Assembly: GCA_011522945.1 (NCBI GenBank)
Contig: WTHY01000102.1
Coordinates: 1-8,718, forward strand
Origin: Alphaproteobacteria bacterium
GTDB lineage: Bacteria > Pseudomonadota > Alphaproteobacteria > Puniceispirillales > Puniceispirillaceae
Direction of reading: 5' to 3'
Length of the DNA stretch: 8,718 nucleotides
Shown: positions 1-6,044 of the stretch, in pieces
Numbering within the stretch: position 1 is the first letter of the stretch
Layout of the letters: each line of letters begins with the position of its first letter
Position numbers and translations under genes: made by a program
The notes under the pieces: generated by a model
Seen by the model: only the letters and a program-made list of their open reading frames with translations
Databases searched by the model: none
Told to the model about the DNA's origin: nothing

Positions 1-294
1 CTTGTCTTTTTGAATCAGAATGGACGAGGCCAACATGTCAATGTGACGGGTGCCGGTATATTAAAAACCTCTACAAAACAGCAGGCAGCTCGTGCATTTC
101 TGGAATGGCTTACTGAGGAACAGGCACAAAAGATTTATGCCTCTGTGAATTATGAATATCCAATCAATCCATCAGTAGCGGCTAATCCTGAAGTGTTTTC
201 CTGGGGGCAATTTACGGTTGATGCGCTTCCCATTACTGAGGTGGCACGCCTTAGCCCAAAGGCGCAGATGATTATTGACCAGACTGGTTGGTAG
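1..294 (+). CDS. Iron(III) ABC transporter substrate-binding protein, C-terminal part (5' end outside window)
   Basis: The reading frame is open from the first base, so this is the last ~97 residues of a longer gene. The family (FbpA/FutA type) is periplasmic and delivers ferric iron to an ABC permease; full members are about 330-350 residues. Seen: the NQNGRG-HVNVTGAGIL segment, typical of the second lobe of these proteins; the FLEWLTEEQAQ helix; the NYEYPINPSV segment, matching the usual 'eYPv' stretch with its conserved tyrosine; and a C-terminus ending in TGW, the common ending of FutA-like proteins. The signal peptide and most ligand residues lie outside the window. A hairpin terminator 28 bases after the stop suggests this is the last gene of its transcript. 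The binding protein of another small ligand is possible but less likely. Confidence 0.85.
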   Translation, partial: LVFLNQNGRGQHVNVTGAGILKTSTKQQAARAFLEWLTEEQAQKIYASVNYEYPINPSVAANPEVFSWGQFTVDALPITEVARLSPKAQMIIDQTGW

Positions 295-322
295 GTGCTG
301 GTAGCCTTGTGCAGTATCGGCC

Positions 323-364
323 GGCGCCCATCTTTTAGATGAACGCCTGAGATGGGTGCCTTTT
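323..364 (+). terminator. Rho-independent terminator after the iron-binding protein gene
   Basis: GGCGCCCATCT (323-333) pairs with AGATGGGTGCC (350-360) over 11 positions, with one G-T wobble and a 16-base loop. TTTT follows at 361-364. The position 28 bases past the stop codon fits termination of the iron-transporter transcript. The T run is short, and the convergent acyltransferase gene ends 41 bases further on, so the stem may serve both directions. Confidence 0.75.
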
Positions 365-404
365 GCTGTTCGCGCTAAGCACCTCTTAAGGACAAACCGG
401 CTGG

Positions 405-1277
405 CTAAGAATTGGCTAGACCATGCGTTTTTATAAGATTTGGCTTGGGATTTTGTTTACGGCCAAGTGATAAGGTCTGTTCGAGCAGCCAGCTAATATC
501 CTGCTGCGCATCACCTGTCAGATTTGCTGGTGATAATGGCGCGCCGATTGTGACTTGAAAGATGGTACGTGATTTATTGATCGTCTCATAAAAAAGTGTG
601 ATATCGCGCAATGAGGGGTGCAGCATATCAAAAAGGTAATAGAGGCAACTATTTCGTGCCTTAATGTGCACAGGTATCACGGGCATCCGAAATTTGCGGG
701 CTAAACTTGCTGCTGATGACATCCAAGGCCGCTCATATAGATGTATGCCACGGCGTTTTGCAAGTCGGCCTGAGGGGAAAATCACACCAAGGCGTTCTGC
801 CTGCAAAGCCTGTTTTACATATGCCAATGTTGCCTTTGTTTTTGCCTTGGTTTTTTTATGAGCTTGCCATTCAACGGGCGCAATCATGCTCTCCATTTGT
901 GGTAGAATATGCAAGATATCTCGGTTCGCAAATATATAGCTGTCAGACCGGCGCTCAGAGATAAGCTTATGTAAGATTATCCCATCAGCTATGCCGGTCG
1001 GATGATTAGCAAGAACCAGAGCTGCCCCAGTTCTGGGTATGTGTTCAAGCCCTGAGACATCAATATGTGGTGCGATACGGTCTGCCATATCTGCCATAAT
1101 GTGGTCGGGCGAGTGATGCTGATAGGTCTCTGCTAAAAGCACAGCATCATCATAGCGCAACAAGCTGAATAGCAACTGGCGTATGACACCCATAGCGGGT
1201 GATGGGTTCATCAACCAGTGGGCGCGTTCAGAGAGTAAATCGTCAATTCTGTTTTGCATATTTGCCATAATACGCAT
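405..1277 (-). CDS. PlsC-type lysophospholipid/glycerolipid acyltransferase
   Basis: Probable membrane-associated acyltransferase that moves a fatty acyl chain onto a lysolipid or similar acceptor. With the ATG start the protein has 290 residues. Seen: the catalytic block ANHPTGIADG (H at ~92, D at ~98), where His and Asp are separated by five residues. This is the HX5D variant found in the hemolysin-like branch, not the HX4D of classical PlsC. Also seen: the acceptor-binding FPSGR block (~167-171) and the MPVIPVHI strand (~198-205) typical of the fold. The N-terminal ~75 residues precede the acyltransferase domain. The start is uncertain: TTG at 1280 lies right after an in-frame TGA, with ATGs at 1277, 1265 and 1256 and no strong ribosome site; I took the first ATG. 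It is transcribed divergently from the monooxygenase operon. The acceptor lipid cannot be told from sequence. Confidence 0.8.
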   Translation of the reverse strand: MRIMANMQNRIDDLLSERAHWLMNPSPAMGVIRQLLFSLLRYDDAVLLAETYQHHSPDHIMADMADRIAPHIDVSGLEHIPRTGAALVLANHPTGIADGIILHKLISERRSDSYIFANRDILHILPQMESMIAPVEWQAHKKTKAKTKATLAYVKQALQAERLGVIFPSGRLAKRRGIHLYERPWMSSAASLARKFRMPVIPVHIKARNSCLYYLFDMLHPSLRDITLFYETINKSRTIFQVTIGAPLSPANLTGDAQQDISWLLEQTLSLGRKQNPKPNLIKTHGLANS

Positions 1278-1333
1278 CAATCATGACAGTTCTATTTCAC
1301 GGCAAAGCGTGTCTTTCTTGCATGTGAAATCGC

Positions 1334-1362
1334 TCGACAGGCAGTATTACGCGCTTTACAAA
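1334..1362 (+). promoter_or_regulatory. Candidate sigma70 promoter of the oxidoreductase operon
   Basis: TCGACA (1334-1339, five of six consensus positions), a 17-base spacer, then TACAAA (1357-1362, four of six). The start point would fall near 1369, giving a ~35-base leader before the monooxygenase ATG at 1404. This is a match by eye only. The nearby inverted repeat covers the -10 box, which adds some support. Confidence 0.35.
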
Positions 1363-1380
1363 CAGCTACATCATAAAGCG
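1352..1380. promoter_or_regulatory. Perfect inverted repeat, possible operator over the -10 and start point
   Basis: CGCTTTA (1352-1358) and TAAAGCG (1374-1380) are exact reverse complements separated by 15 bases, with half-site centres 22 bases apart, about two helical turns. The repeat spans the proposed -10 box and +1 region of the monooxygenase promoter, the usual place for a repressor operator. It could instead be a hairpin in the mRNA leader. No regulator gene is in the window. Confidence 0.35.
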
Positions 1381-1403
1381 ATTAACCTTTCTGAAAGTGG
1401 AAA

Positions 1404-2639
1404 ATGCGAGAGGCACTTATAGTTGGTGGTGGTATAGCTGGTTTGTTTTCGGCGATTTGTCTGCGCCTGACAGGCTGGCAGGTGCGTGTTCTAGAACAGG
1501 CACCTGCGTTAGAAGCGGTTGGCGCTGGCATTCAACTCAGCCCAAATGCGACAAATCTGCTTAAAGAGACGGATAGTCTTCCGCTTATCAAAGACACGTC
1601 ATTTGCACCTGAAGCGATTGAAATGCGTAATGGCACAACTGGCCGCCAGTTCTGCTATCTGCCGTTGGGCAAGACAGCAGAAACACGCTGGGGCGCGCCT
1701 TATATTCATATACATCGCGCAGATTTAATTGCCGCCCTTGAGCGCCGCCTTGAGCAGCTGCAGCCAGATGCCCTGATTTTAAATGCACAAGTATCTGATA
1801 TTCATCAGGATGGTGAGCAGGTAGATGCACAGCTAATAGATGGTAGGCGGTTCACGGCTGATATGCTTGTGGCAGCTGACGGCGTGCATTCGGCAATACG
1901 TGCACAGACTATTGGCGATGATGCGCCACATTTCACAAACTCTGTAGCCTTTCGCACTATCGTTTCTGCGGACAGGCTGGGTGATACTGTGCCACCACCG
2001 ACAGCAGCCATCTGGACAGGCGCTGGCAAACATGCTGTTACAACCAGATTGCGTGGCGGCGCTCTGGTGAATTTTGTCGGTGTCGTTGAAACTGATATCT
2101 TGCAGCATGCCAGGCAGAGATTAGGAATAGACCCATCAAATGCTGTGGTGCGGGAAAGCTGGTCGCAGGAGGCAGATAAGAATGTTGCAAAAGCTATCTT
2201 TGCAGATTGCCATCCTATTATACGCAATATTTTAGAGATAGCAGATGATGTGAAATGCTGGTCTCTTAATGCGCGTAAGCCATTACCCCGCTGGTCTGAA
2301 GGGCATGTGGTCCTTATTGGTGATGCTGCCCATCCTATGTTGCCATCACTAGCACAAGGTGGTGTGCAGGCTTTAGAAGATGGCTATGTTCTGGCGCGTG
2401 CATTACACAGACATGAGTCTATTACCGCTGGTGCGGCTGCTTATTTTCAAGAGCGTATTGGCAGGGTCAGTCAGGTGCAAACCATGTCTGCGCAAAATAT
2501 GCGCTTATATCATCACAGAAGCCGTGCGGCGCAGTTAGCGCATTACCTGCCAATTGAAGTGGCGAGTAAAACAACACCATCCTTGATTTATAGACGGTTG
2601 GACTGGCTCTTGGGCAAGCGCTACCCCTCCCTTTTATAG
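1404..2639 (+). CDS. FAD-dependent monooxygenase, salicylate / 3-hydroxybenzoate hydroxylase type
   Basis: Group A flavoprotein hydroxylase that uses NAD(P)H and O2 to hydroxylate an aromatic or enolic substrate; cytoplasmic. The 411 residues are close to the usual 380-430. Seen in order: Rossmann GGGIAG (8-13) with the ribose-binding Glu at 31 (RVLEQ); HRADL (104-108); the DG motif (D159-G160, S163, R166); and GDAAHPMLPSLAQGG (306-320), the second FAD-binding motif. The region around 208-220 aligns with the active-site block of salicylate-type enzymes (H-x-V-T-Y). Here it reads HAVTT, so the His is kept and the Tyr is Thr. Spacing to the ATG is short and the upstream AAAGTGG is a modest ribosome site. 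It is the first gene of a likely three-gene operon; the next start is 79 bases downstream. The substrate is unknown; the salicylate label is family-level only. Confidence 0.88.
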   Translation: MREALIVGGGIAGLFSAICLRLTGWQVRVLEQAPALEAVGAGIQLSPNATNLLKETDSLPLIKDTSFAPEAIEMRNGTTGRQFCYLPLGKTAETRWGAPYIHIHRADLIAALERRLEQLQPDALILNAQVSDIHQDGEQVDAQLIDGRRFTADMLVAADGVHSAIRAQTIGDDAPHFTNSVAFRTIVSADRLGDTVPPPTAAIWTGAGKHAVTTRLRGGALVNFVGVVETDILQHARQRLGIDPSNAVVRESWSQEADKNVAKAIFADCHPIIRNILEIADDVKCWSLNARKPLPRWSEGHVVLIGDAAHPMLPSLAQGGVQALEDGYVLARALHRHESITAGAAAYFQERIGRVSQVQTMSAQNMRLYHHRSRAAQLAHYLPIEVASKTTPSLIYRRLDWLLGKRYPSLL

Positions 2640-2718
2640 CTGGTTTTTCTAGCCGTCTCTTGACGCTTGTGGCGCCATACACAAAGCTATTCATATAGAT
2701 TGCACAGGAGAGCAGTTA

Positions 2719-3612
2719 ATGCGTATAGGGTTTATTGGGCTGGGGCATATGGGCAGGCCAATGGCATGTAACCTAGTTGCCGCAGGATATGAAGTTTTTG
2801 GATTTGACCTTCACCTGTCATGTCCGGAGGAAGTTCAGCAAACAATCTCTGCAGCTGATGCGGCGGCTGGCGCGGATATTGTCATAACGATGCTGCCTGA
2901 TGGTGCTGCTTTACGGAAGGTTGCAGAAGAAATCTTGCCTGTCATGCGTGCTTCCACATGTCTTCTGGATTGCTCGACTGTTGATGTTGAAACGGCAAGA
3001 GAGGTAGCCAAAGCAGCTAAAGCAGCCTCTATAGATATGTTGGATGCACCTGTTTCAGGTGGTATTGCAGGTGCAGAGGCTGGTAGCCTGACCTTCATGG
3101 TAGGCGGGAGCGAAGCTGGCTTTGTCCAGCTTGAGCCTATCTTCGCCATCATGGGTCAAAAAGCTGTGCATTGCGGTGATAGCGGTGCTGGTCAGGCAGC
3201 GAAAATTTGCAATAATATGATCCTCGGTATTACGATGATTGGTACCTGTGAGGGTATGAATCTGGCTGATAGGCTTGGCCTTGATAGGCAGAAATTATTC
3301 GATGTTGTCTCCACCTCTTCTGGCTATAGCTGGGTCATGAATGCCTATTGTCCAGCACCAGGCATTGGCCCAAAGAGCCCTGCTGATAATGCGTATAAGC
3401 CTGGATTTTCTGCAGAATTAATGCTGAAGGATTTGCGCTTGTCACAACAAGCTGCAACATTAGTCGATGCAGATACACCACTTGGACAGGCGGCTGAGGC
3501 ACTATATGCGCAGTTTGTAGAGACTGAAAATGGACGAGGTCTTGATTTTTCGGCTATGTTGCCACGATTTGCCAATCGGAAACGACAAACACAAGACATA
3601 GAGGATGCATAA
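2719..3612 (+). CDS. 3-hydroxyisobutyrate dehydrogenase family protein (MmsB-like beta-hydroxyacid dehydrogenase)
   Basis: NAD(P)-dependent oxidation of a beta-hydroxyacid; the family prototype converts 3-hydroxyisobutyrate to methylmalonate semialdehyde in valine breakdown. 297 residues, normal length. Seen: dinucleotide motif GLGHMG (7-12), with Asp at 30 at the end of strand 2 suggesting NAD preference; substrate-loop PVSGG (111-115); catalytic Lys162 in GQAAKICNN with Asn166; and LKDL (236-239) in the helical domain. The SSGYSW...GFSAELMLKDL stretch resembles MmsB more than tartronate semialdehyde reductase. AGGAG at 2706-2710 with an 8-base gap sets the start. The next gene begins one base after the stop codon (or overlaps it). 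None of the usual valine-pathway partners (acyl-CoA dehydrogenase, hydratase, methylmalonate semialdehyde dehydrogenase) is present, so the true substrate may differ. Confidence 0.85.
   Translation: MRIGFIGLGHMGRPMACNLVAAGYEVFGFDLHLSCPEEVQQTISAADAAAGADIVITMLPDGAALRKVAEEILPVMRASTCLLDCSTVDVETAREVAKAAKAASIDMLDAPVSGGIAGAEAGSLTFMVGGSEAGFVQLEPIFAIMGQKAVHCGDSGAGQAAKICNNMILGITMIGTCEGMNLADRLGLDRQKLFDVVSTSSGYSWVMNAYCPAPGIGPKSPADNAYKPGFSAELMLKDLRLSQQAATLVDADTPLGQAAEALYAQFVETENGRGLDFSAMLPRFANRKRQTQDIEDA
3600..3604 (+). promoter_or_regulatory. Ribosome binding site that favours the second ATG of the Gfo/Idh/MocA gene
   Basis: AGAGG directly abuts the first ATG (3605), leaving no room for initiation there. 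It lies 9 bases before the in-frame ATG at 3614, an ideal spacing. The protein started at 3614 begins MQFGILG, matching the compact N-terminus of the family. The site lies inside the end of the upstream gene, implying coupled translation. Confidence 0.65.
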
Positions 3613-3613
3613 G

Positions 3614-4552
3614 ATGCAGTTTGGAATTTTAGGTGATGCAAAAATTAGTAGAGAGCAGCTGATCCCCGCGATGCGCGCTGCCGGCGCAAAGATAGTGCAT
3701 CTTGGCAGGCGTGATGCCAGCCAGCCATCTGATGATCCAATTTATGATGGTGTGCGGCAATCCTCTTATGAAGATATGCTTGCCGACCCGCAGGTGGAGG
3801 CTGTGTATAATCCACTGCCAAACCATTTGCATGTGCCCTGGACGGTTAAAGCGCTGGAAGCTGGCAAGCATGTATTATGTGAAAAGCCAATGGCGCTTAG
3901 CGTGAAGGAAGTTGATACTGTCGAGGCTGCCGCCAAAGCTGCAGGTCGTTATGTTTATGAAGCCTTCATGGTGCGGCATCATCCACAATGGGCGTGGTTG
4001 CAGTCTGTTGACATTGGCGCACCGCAACTAATGAGTGCGCATTTTAGCTATCCAAGACCTGGTGCGGGGAATGTCCGAAATGTGGCAGCTTGGGGTGGTG
4101 GTCCAGTTTGGGATATTGGCTGTTATTGCCTGCTCTCAGGGATGCGTATTTTCAAGGCCAAACCGAAATTACTCTCAAGCCAAATGTGTCTGGCAGAGGG
4201 TATGGATGTAGAAAAGACAGGTGCCGCGATGATCGATTTTGGAGATGGCCGATATCTGAATTTTATAGCCTCTAGTGGTGCAGGCTTATCGCAGATGGTG
4301 CATCTGGTTGGTGAGACAGGCTGGGCGCGCCTAGATGCACCGTTTAATCCCCCACGCCAGACGACTGGCCATTGGGCGCAAGGGGCTCTTGGGGTTGGCG
4401 AGCGTGTCGAATTTGCGGAATGTAATCAGTATCAGACCATGGTCTCTGACTTTATGGCGGCCTGTCAGGCTGGCAAAACACCAGATTTTGCTGATAGCCG
4501 TATTCTGGCTGATATTCTAGGGCAAATCGTTTTAGACAGGCCGCAAGGGTAA
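3614..4552 (+). CDS. Gfo/Idh/MocA family NAD(P)-dependent oxidoreductase
   Basis: Cytoplasmic dehydrogenase that oxidises or reduces a sugar, cyclitol or trans-dihydrodiol. 312 residues from the chosen ATG; an in-frame ATG at 3605 would add three. Seen: N-terminal Rossmann GILGDAKIS (4-12); the YNPLPNHLHVPW stretch (65-76); EKP (90-92), carrying the conserved catalytic Lys91; EAFMVRHHPQW (116-126); and DIGCY (167-171), whose Tyr is the second conserved catalytic residue. The pattern is closest to the dimeric dihydrodiol dehydrogenase / D-xylose 1-dehydrogenase branch, though the branch call is tentative. It starts one base after the MmsB-like stop codon, so both are almost certainly co-transcribed. 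No hairpin terminator was found directly after it; the tandem structured element lies 93 bases downstream. Confidence 0.85.
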   Translation: MQFGILGDAKISREQLIPAMRAAGAKIVHLGRRDASQPSDDPIYDGVRQSSYEDMLADPQVEAVYNPLPNHLHVPWTVKALEAGKHVLCEKPMALSVKEVDTVEAAAKAAGRYVYEAFMVRHHPQWAWLQSVDIGAPQLMSAHFSYPRPGAGNVRNVAAWGGGPVWDIGCYCLLSGMRIFKAKPKLLSSQMCLAEGMDVEKTGAAMIDFGDGRYLNFIASSGAGLSQMVHLVGETGWARLDAPFNPPRQTTGHWAQGALGVGERVEFAECNQYQTMVSDFMAACQAGKTPDFADSRILADILGQIVLDRPQG

Positions 4553-4645
4553 TATGTCCCAAAAGATGGCCGCAATCGCTACAGGCCTAACCACCTACCT
4601 AAAAGACTAGATAGGCAGCTTGACTGGCGGTTAAAATGCATGGGC

Positions 4646-4703
4646 TTGTGCCAGAGTTGGTGCTTCTTGAAGCGCTAACCTGATATTCTGAGAGGAACAA
4701 CGT
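4646..4703 (+). repeat. Tandem structured element, unit 1
   Basis: First of two adjacent ~60-base units. Predicted fold: closing stem TTGTGCC (4646-4652) with GGAACAA (4694-4700), broken only by a G-A mismatch (4650/4696); three-base joint; ten-pair hairpin GTTGGTGCTT (4656-4665) with AAGCGCTAAC (4670-4679), capped by CTTG and including two G-U wobbles; then a 14-base unpaired strand CTGATATTCTGAGA (4680-4693). The wobbles would be A-C mismatches on the other strand, so RNA made from the + strand is favoured. Not recognised as a known RNA family. Confidence 0.6.
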
Positions 4704-4763
4704 TTGTGCCGACCGACTTGATGCGCCCTGAGGCGCAAGGCTGATATCCTAAGAGGAACAGGA
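4704..4763 (+). repeat. Tandem structured element, unit 2
   Basis: Second unit, with the same architecture as unit 1. The closing stem TTGTGCC (4704-4710) pairs with GGAACAG (4755-4761), again with a G-A mismatch (4708/4757) and one U-G wobble. The inner hairpin is unrelated in sequence: CTT, a GAT bulge and GCGCC (4717-4727) pair with GGCGCAAG (4732-4739) around a CTGA loop. The following 14-base strand CTGATATCCTAAGA (4741-4754) differs from unit 1 at two positions, both transitions. TTGTG recurs once more at 4764 without the rest, so a third unit may have decayed. Nothing else was recognised between 4553 and 4645. Confidence 0.6.
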
Positions 4764-4784
4764 TTGTGTTCTTTTCATTGCGTT

Positions 4785-6044
4785 TCAATGTGTCTGGCTG
4801 TCATTTTGCGATGAGCGTGCCTTTGCCCGTCTTAATGCGCCAGCATATTCAGCCTCACGTTCTTCGTCAGACAGGCTTGCATCCAATGCCTCAGCACGTA
4901 GATTATTGAGATTTGGCGCGAGGTTGCCAGCATCAATCAGCCCCTTAATGCGGGCTAATCCGACCCGTTTCTTTCGTGTTTGATGTGGCTGGCACCAATT
5001 CATAAAGTCTGCATCAACTTGTCTATCAATGATAAGGGCGCCTGCAGTTATCGCAGCTTCTACCAGACGTGCGCCTGCGTCGGTACGGATGATAAGTGCA
5101 TTTGCTCCTTTATCTGTTTTTGAGTCTATACGATTTGGTGAGCCGGCCTCCCAGCTGTCTGAGGCCGCAATATCTGCACCCTCGCCAATACCATCAGGGC
5201 AAATCTTGCATCGGAAGGGCATAGTCCACTGGCTTTCATCATCTCCCCAAAAATCGAGATAATCCAGGTCCTTTTGCGTGCCATCTGAGAAGGTTAAACT
5301 GGTTGGGCCTGGGCAACCAAGGCCGCGATAGCGAAGCGAGGTAAGCTTATCAGCATCCAGATTTTGTTCATCCATAAAATTCTGAAACCCACTTTCAGGC
5401 ATATAGCCTCCGCAAACTGGTGTGAGCCAGAATTTCACAGATGCATCTACACGCGGGTCTGTTTTAGCCAGATTGCGCATAGCATTTAAATCGCACGGTT
5501 TAGCAATTAGCGCGAAGGGCTCACCGGCTTCCAATAGGGCGTCTATATGTAATAGGGGCGCAGTTGGTCCATAACGTGAGCCCGCAGCCTCTATCACATC
5601 CTGAGAGGTGCGGCTAATCGTTGCCATACCAAAATTCGCAGGCGTATCTGCTGCTTTCACATGTGCAATTGCCTTAACAAGACCTGCCTCTAACAAATAG
5701 CAAGCCAGTGCTGTCAGAACGCCGCCTGTTGAGCCCTGATGTCTTATAACTGGGTCTCCTGCCCAACCAAGCTGCATATCATGATAAGGACCCCATACCA
5801 AATCCTGATGTGGGGCTGCTAATGCCTCTGCCTCTGGAATGCCGGTAATCTGCAAACCAGGACAAATCTGGTAGATAAAATCAACCTGCTCGTCAGTTAG
5901 GTCAGCTTTTGCATAGGGGCGCGGCTCACCAGTCTCATCTTTGTCAAAGGTGATGACATCATCAGGCAGCATGGCAACACATAGGCCGCATCCTGAACAA
6001 AGGCCATCTTCAACAATCTGGTTTAATCTTGCTCGTGCAGTCAT
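4785..6044 (-). CDS. FrhB/FdhB-family iron-sulfur flavoprotein (coenzyme F420 hydrogenase/dehydrogenase beta-subunit type)
   Basis: Probable cytoplasmic electron-transfer enzyme carrying [4Fe-4S] clusters and FAD. 419 residues. Seen: an N-terminal cluster motif CSGCGLC (C16, C19, C22) with C61-P62 as likely fourth ligand; GSTGGVLTAL (104-113), a hallmark of the FrhB N-terminal domain; AKPCDLNAMRN (181-191) and further cysteines at 211 and 244; and RCKICPDGIGEGADI (278-292) with C279 and C282, typical of the C-terminal domain. The family also includes plant and cyanobacterial chlorophyll(ide) reductases (HCAR, BciB) and the N-terminal part of F420-dependent sulfite reductase. Alphaproteobacteria generally lack F420, so the name should not be read as substrate. 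GGAGGG precedes the ATG, and the ATGA overlap with the upstream cysQ stop shows translational coupling. Confidence 0.85.
   Translation of the reverse strand: MTARARLNQIVEDGLCSGCGLCVAMLPDDVITFDKDETGEPRPYAKADLTDEQVDFIYQICPGLQITGIPEAEALAAPHQDLVWGPYHDMQLGWAGDPVIRHQGSTGGVLTALACYLLEAGLVKAIAHVKAADTPANFGMATISRTSQDVIEAAGSRYGPTAPLLHIDALLEAGEPFALIAKPCDLNAMRNLAKTDPRVDASVKFWLTPVCGGYMPESGFQNFMDEQNLDADKLTSLRYRGLGCPGPTSLTFSDGTQKDLDYLDFWGDDESQWTMPFRCKICPDGIGEGADIAASDSWEAGSPNRIDSKTDKGANALIIRTDAGARLVEAAITAGALIIDRQVDADFMNWCQPHQTRKKRVGLARIKGLIDAGNLAPNLNNLRAEALDASLSDEEREAEYAGALRRAKARSSQNDSQTH

Noticed and set aside
2640..2718. An internal promoter or terminator between the monooxygenase and MmsB-like genes.
   Set aside because: TTGACG at 2660 has no -10 box at proper spacing, and the GCTGG/CTAGC hairpin at the monooxygenase stop is short with no following T run.
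1805..3152. Long open frames on the - strand opposite the monooxygenase and MmsB-like genes (up to about 140 codons).
   Set aside because: They lie wholly inside strongly supported genes on the + strand, show no recognisable domains and have low-complexity or unnatural composition.
4553..4645. A rho-independent terminator or promoter directly after the Gfo/Idh/MocA gene.
   Set aside because: Only a four-pair GGCC repeat and scattered short matches were seen; TTGACT at 4620 has no usable -10 box downstream.
4680..4700. Resemblance of CTGATATTCTGAGAGGAAC to a hammerhead ribozyme core.
   Set aside because: The hammerhead needs CUGAUGA and a GAAA segment around a second stem; here CTGATA is not followed by GA and the second core strand is missing.
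4646..4763. Tandem repeats as a type III toxin-antitoxin RNA or a tiny CRISPR array.
   Set aside because: There is no toxin-like gene directly downstream and the flanking genes are metabolic. CRISPR was rejected because there are only two units, the conserved parts are split within each unit, and there are no cas genes.
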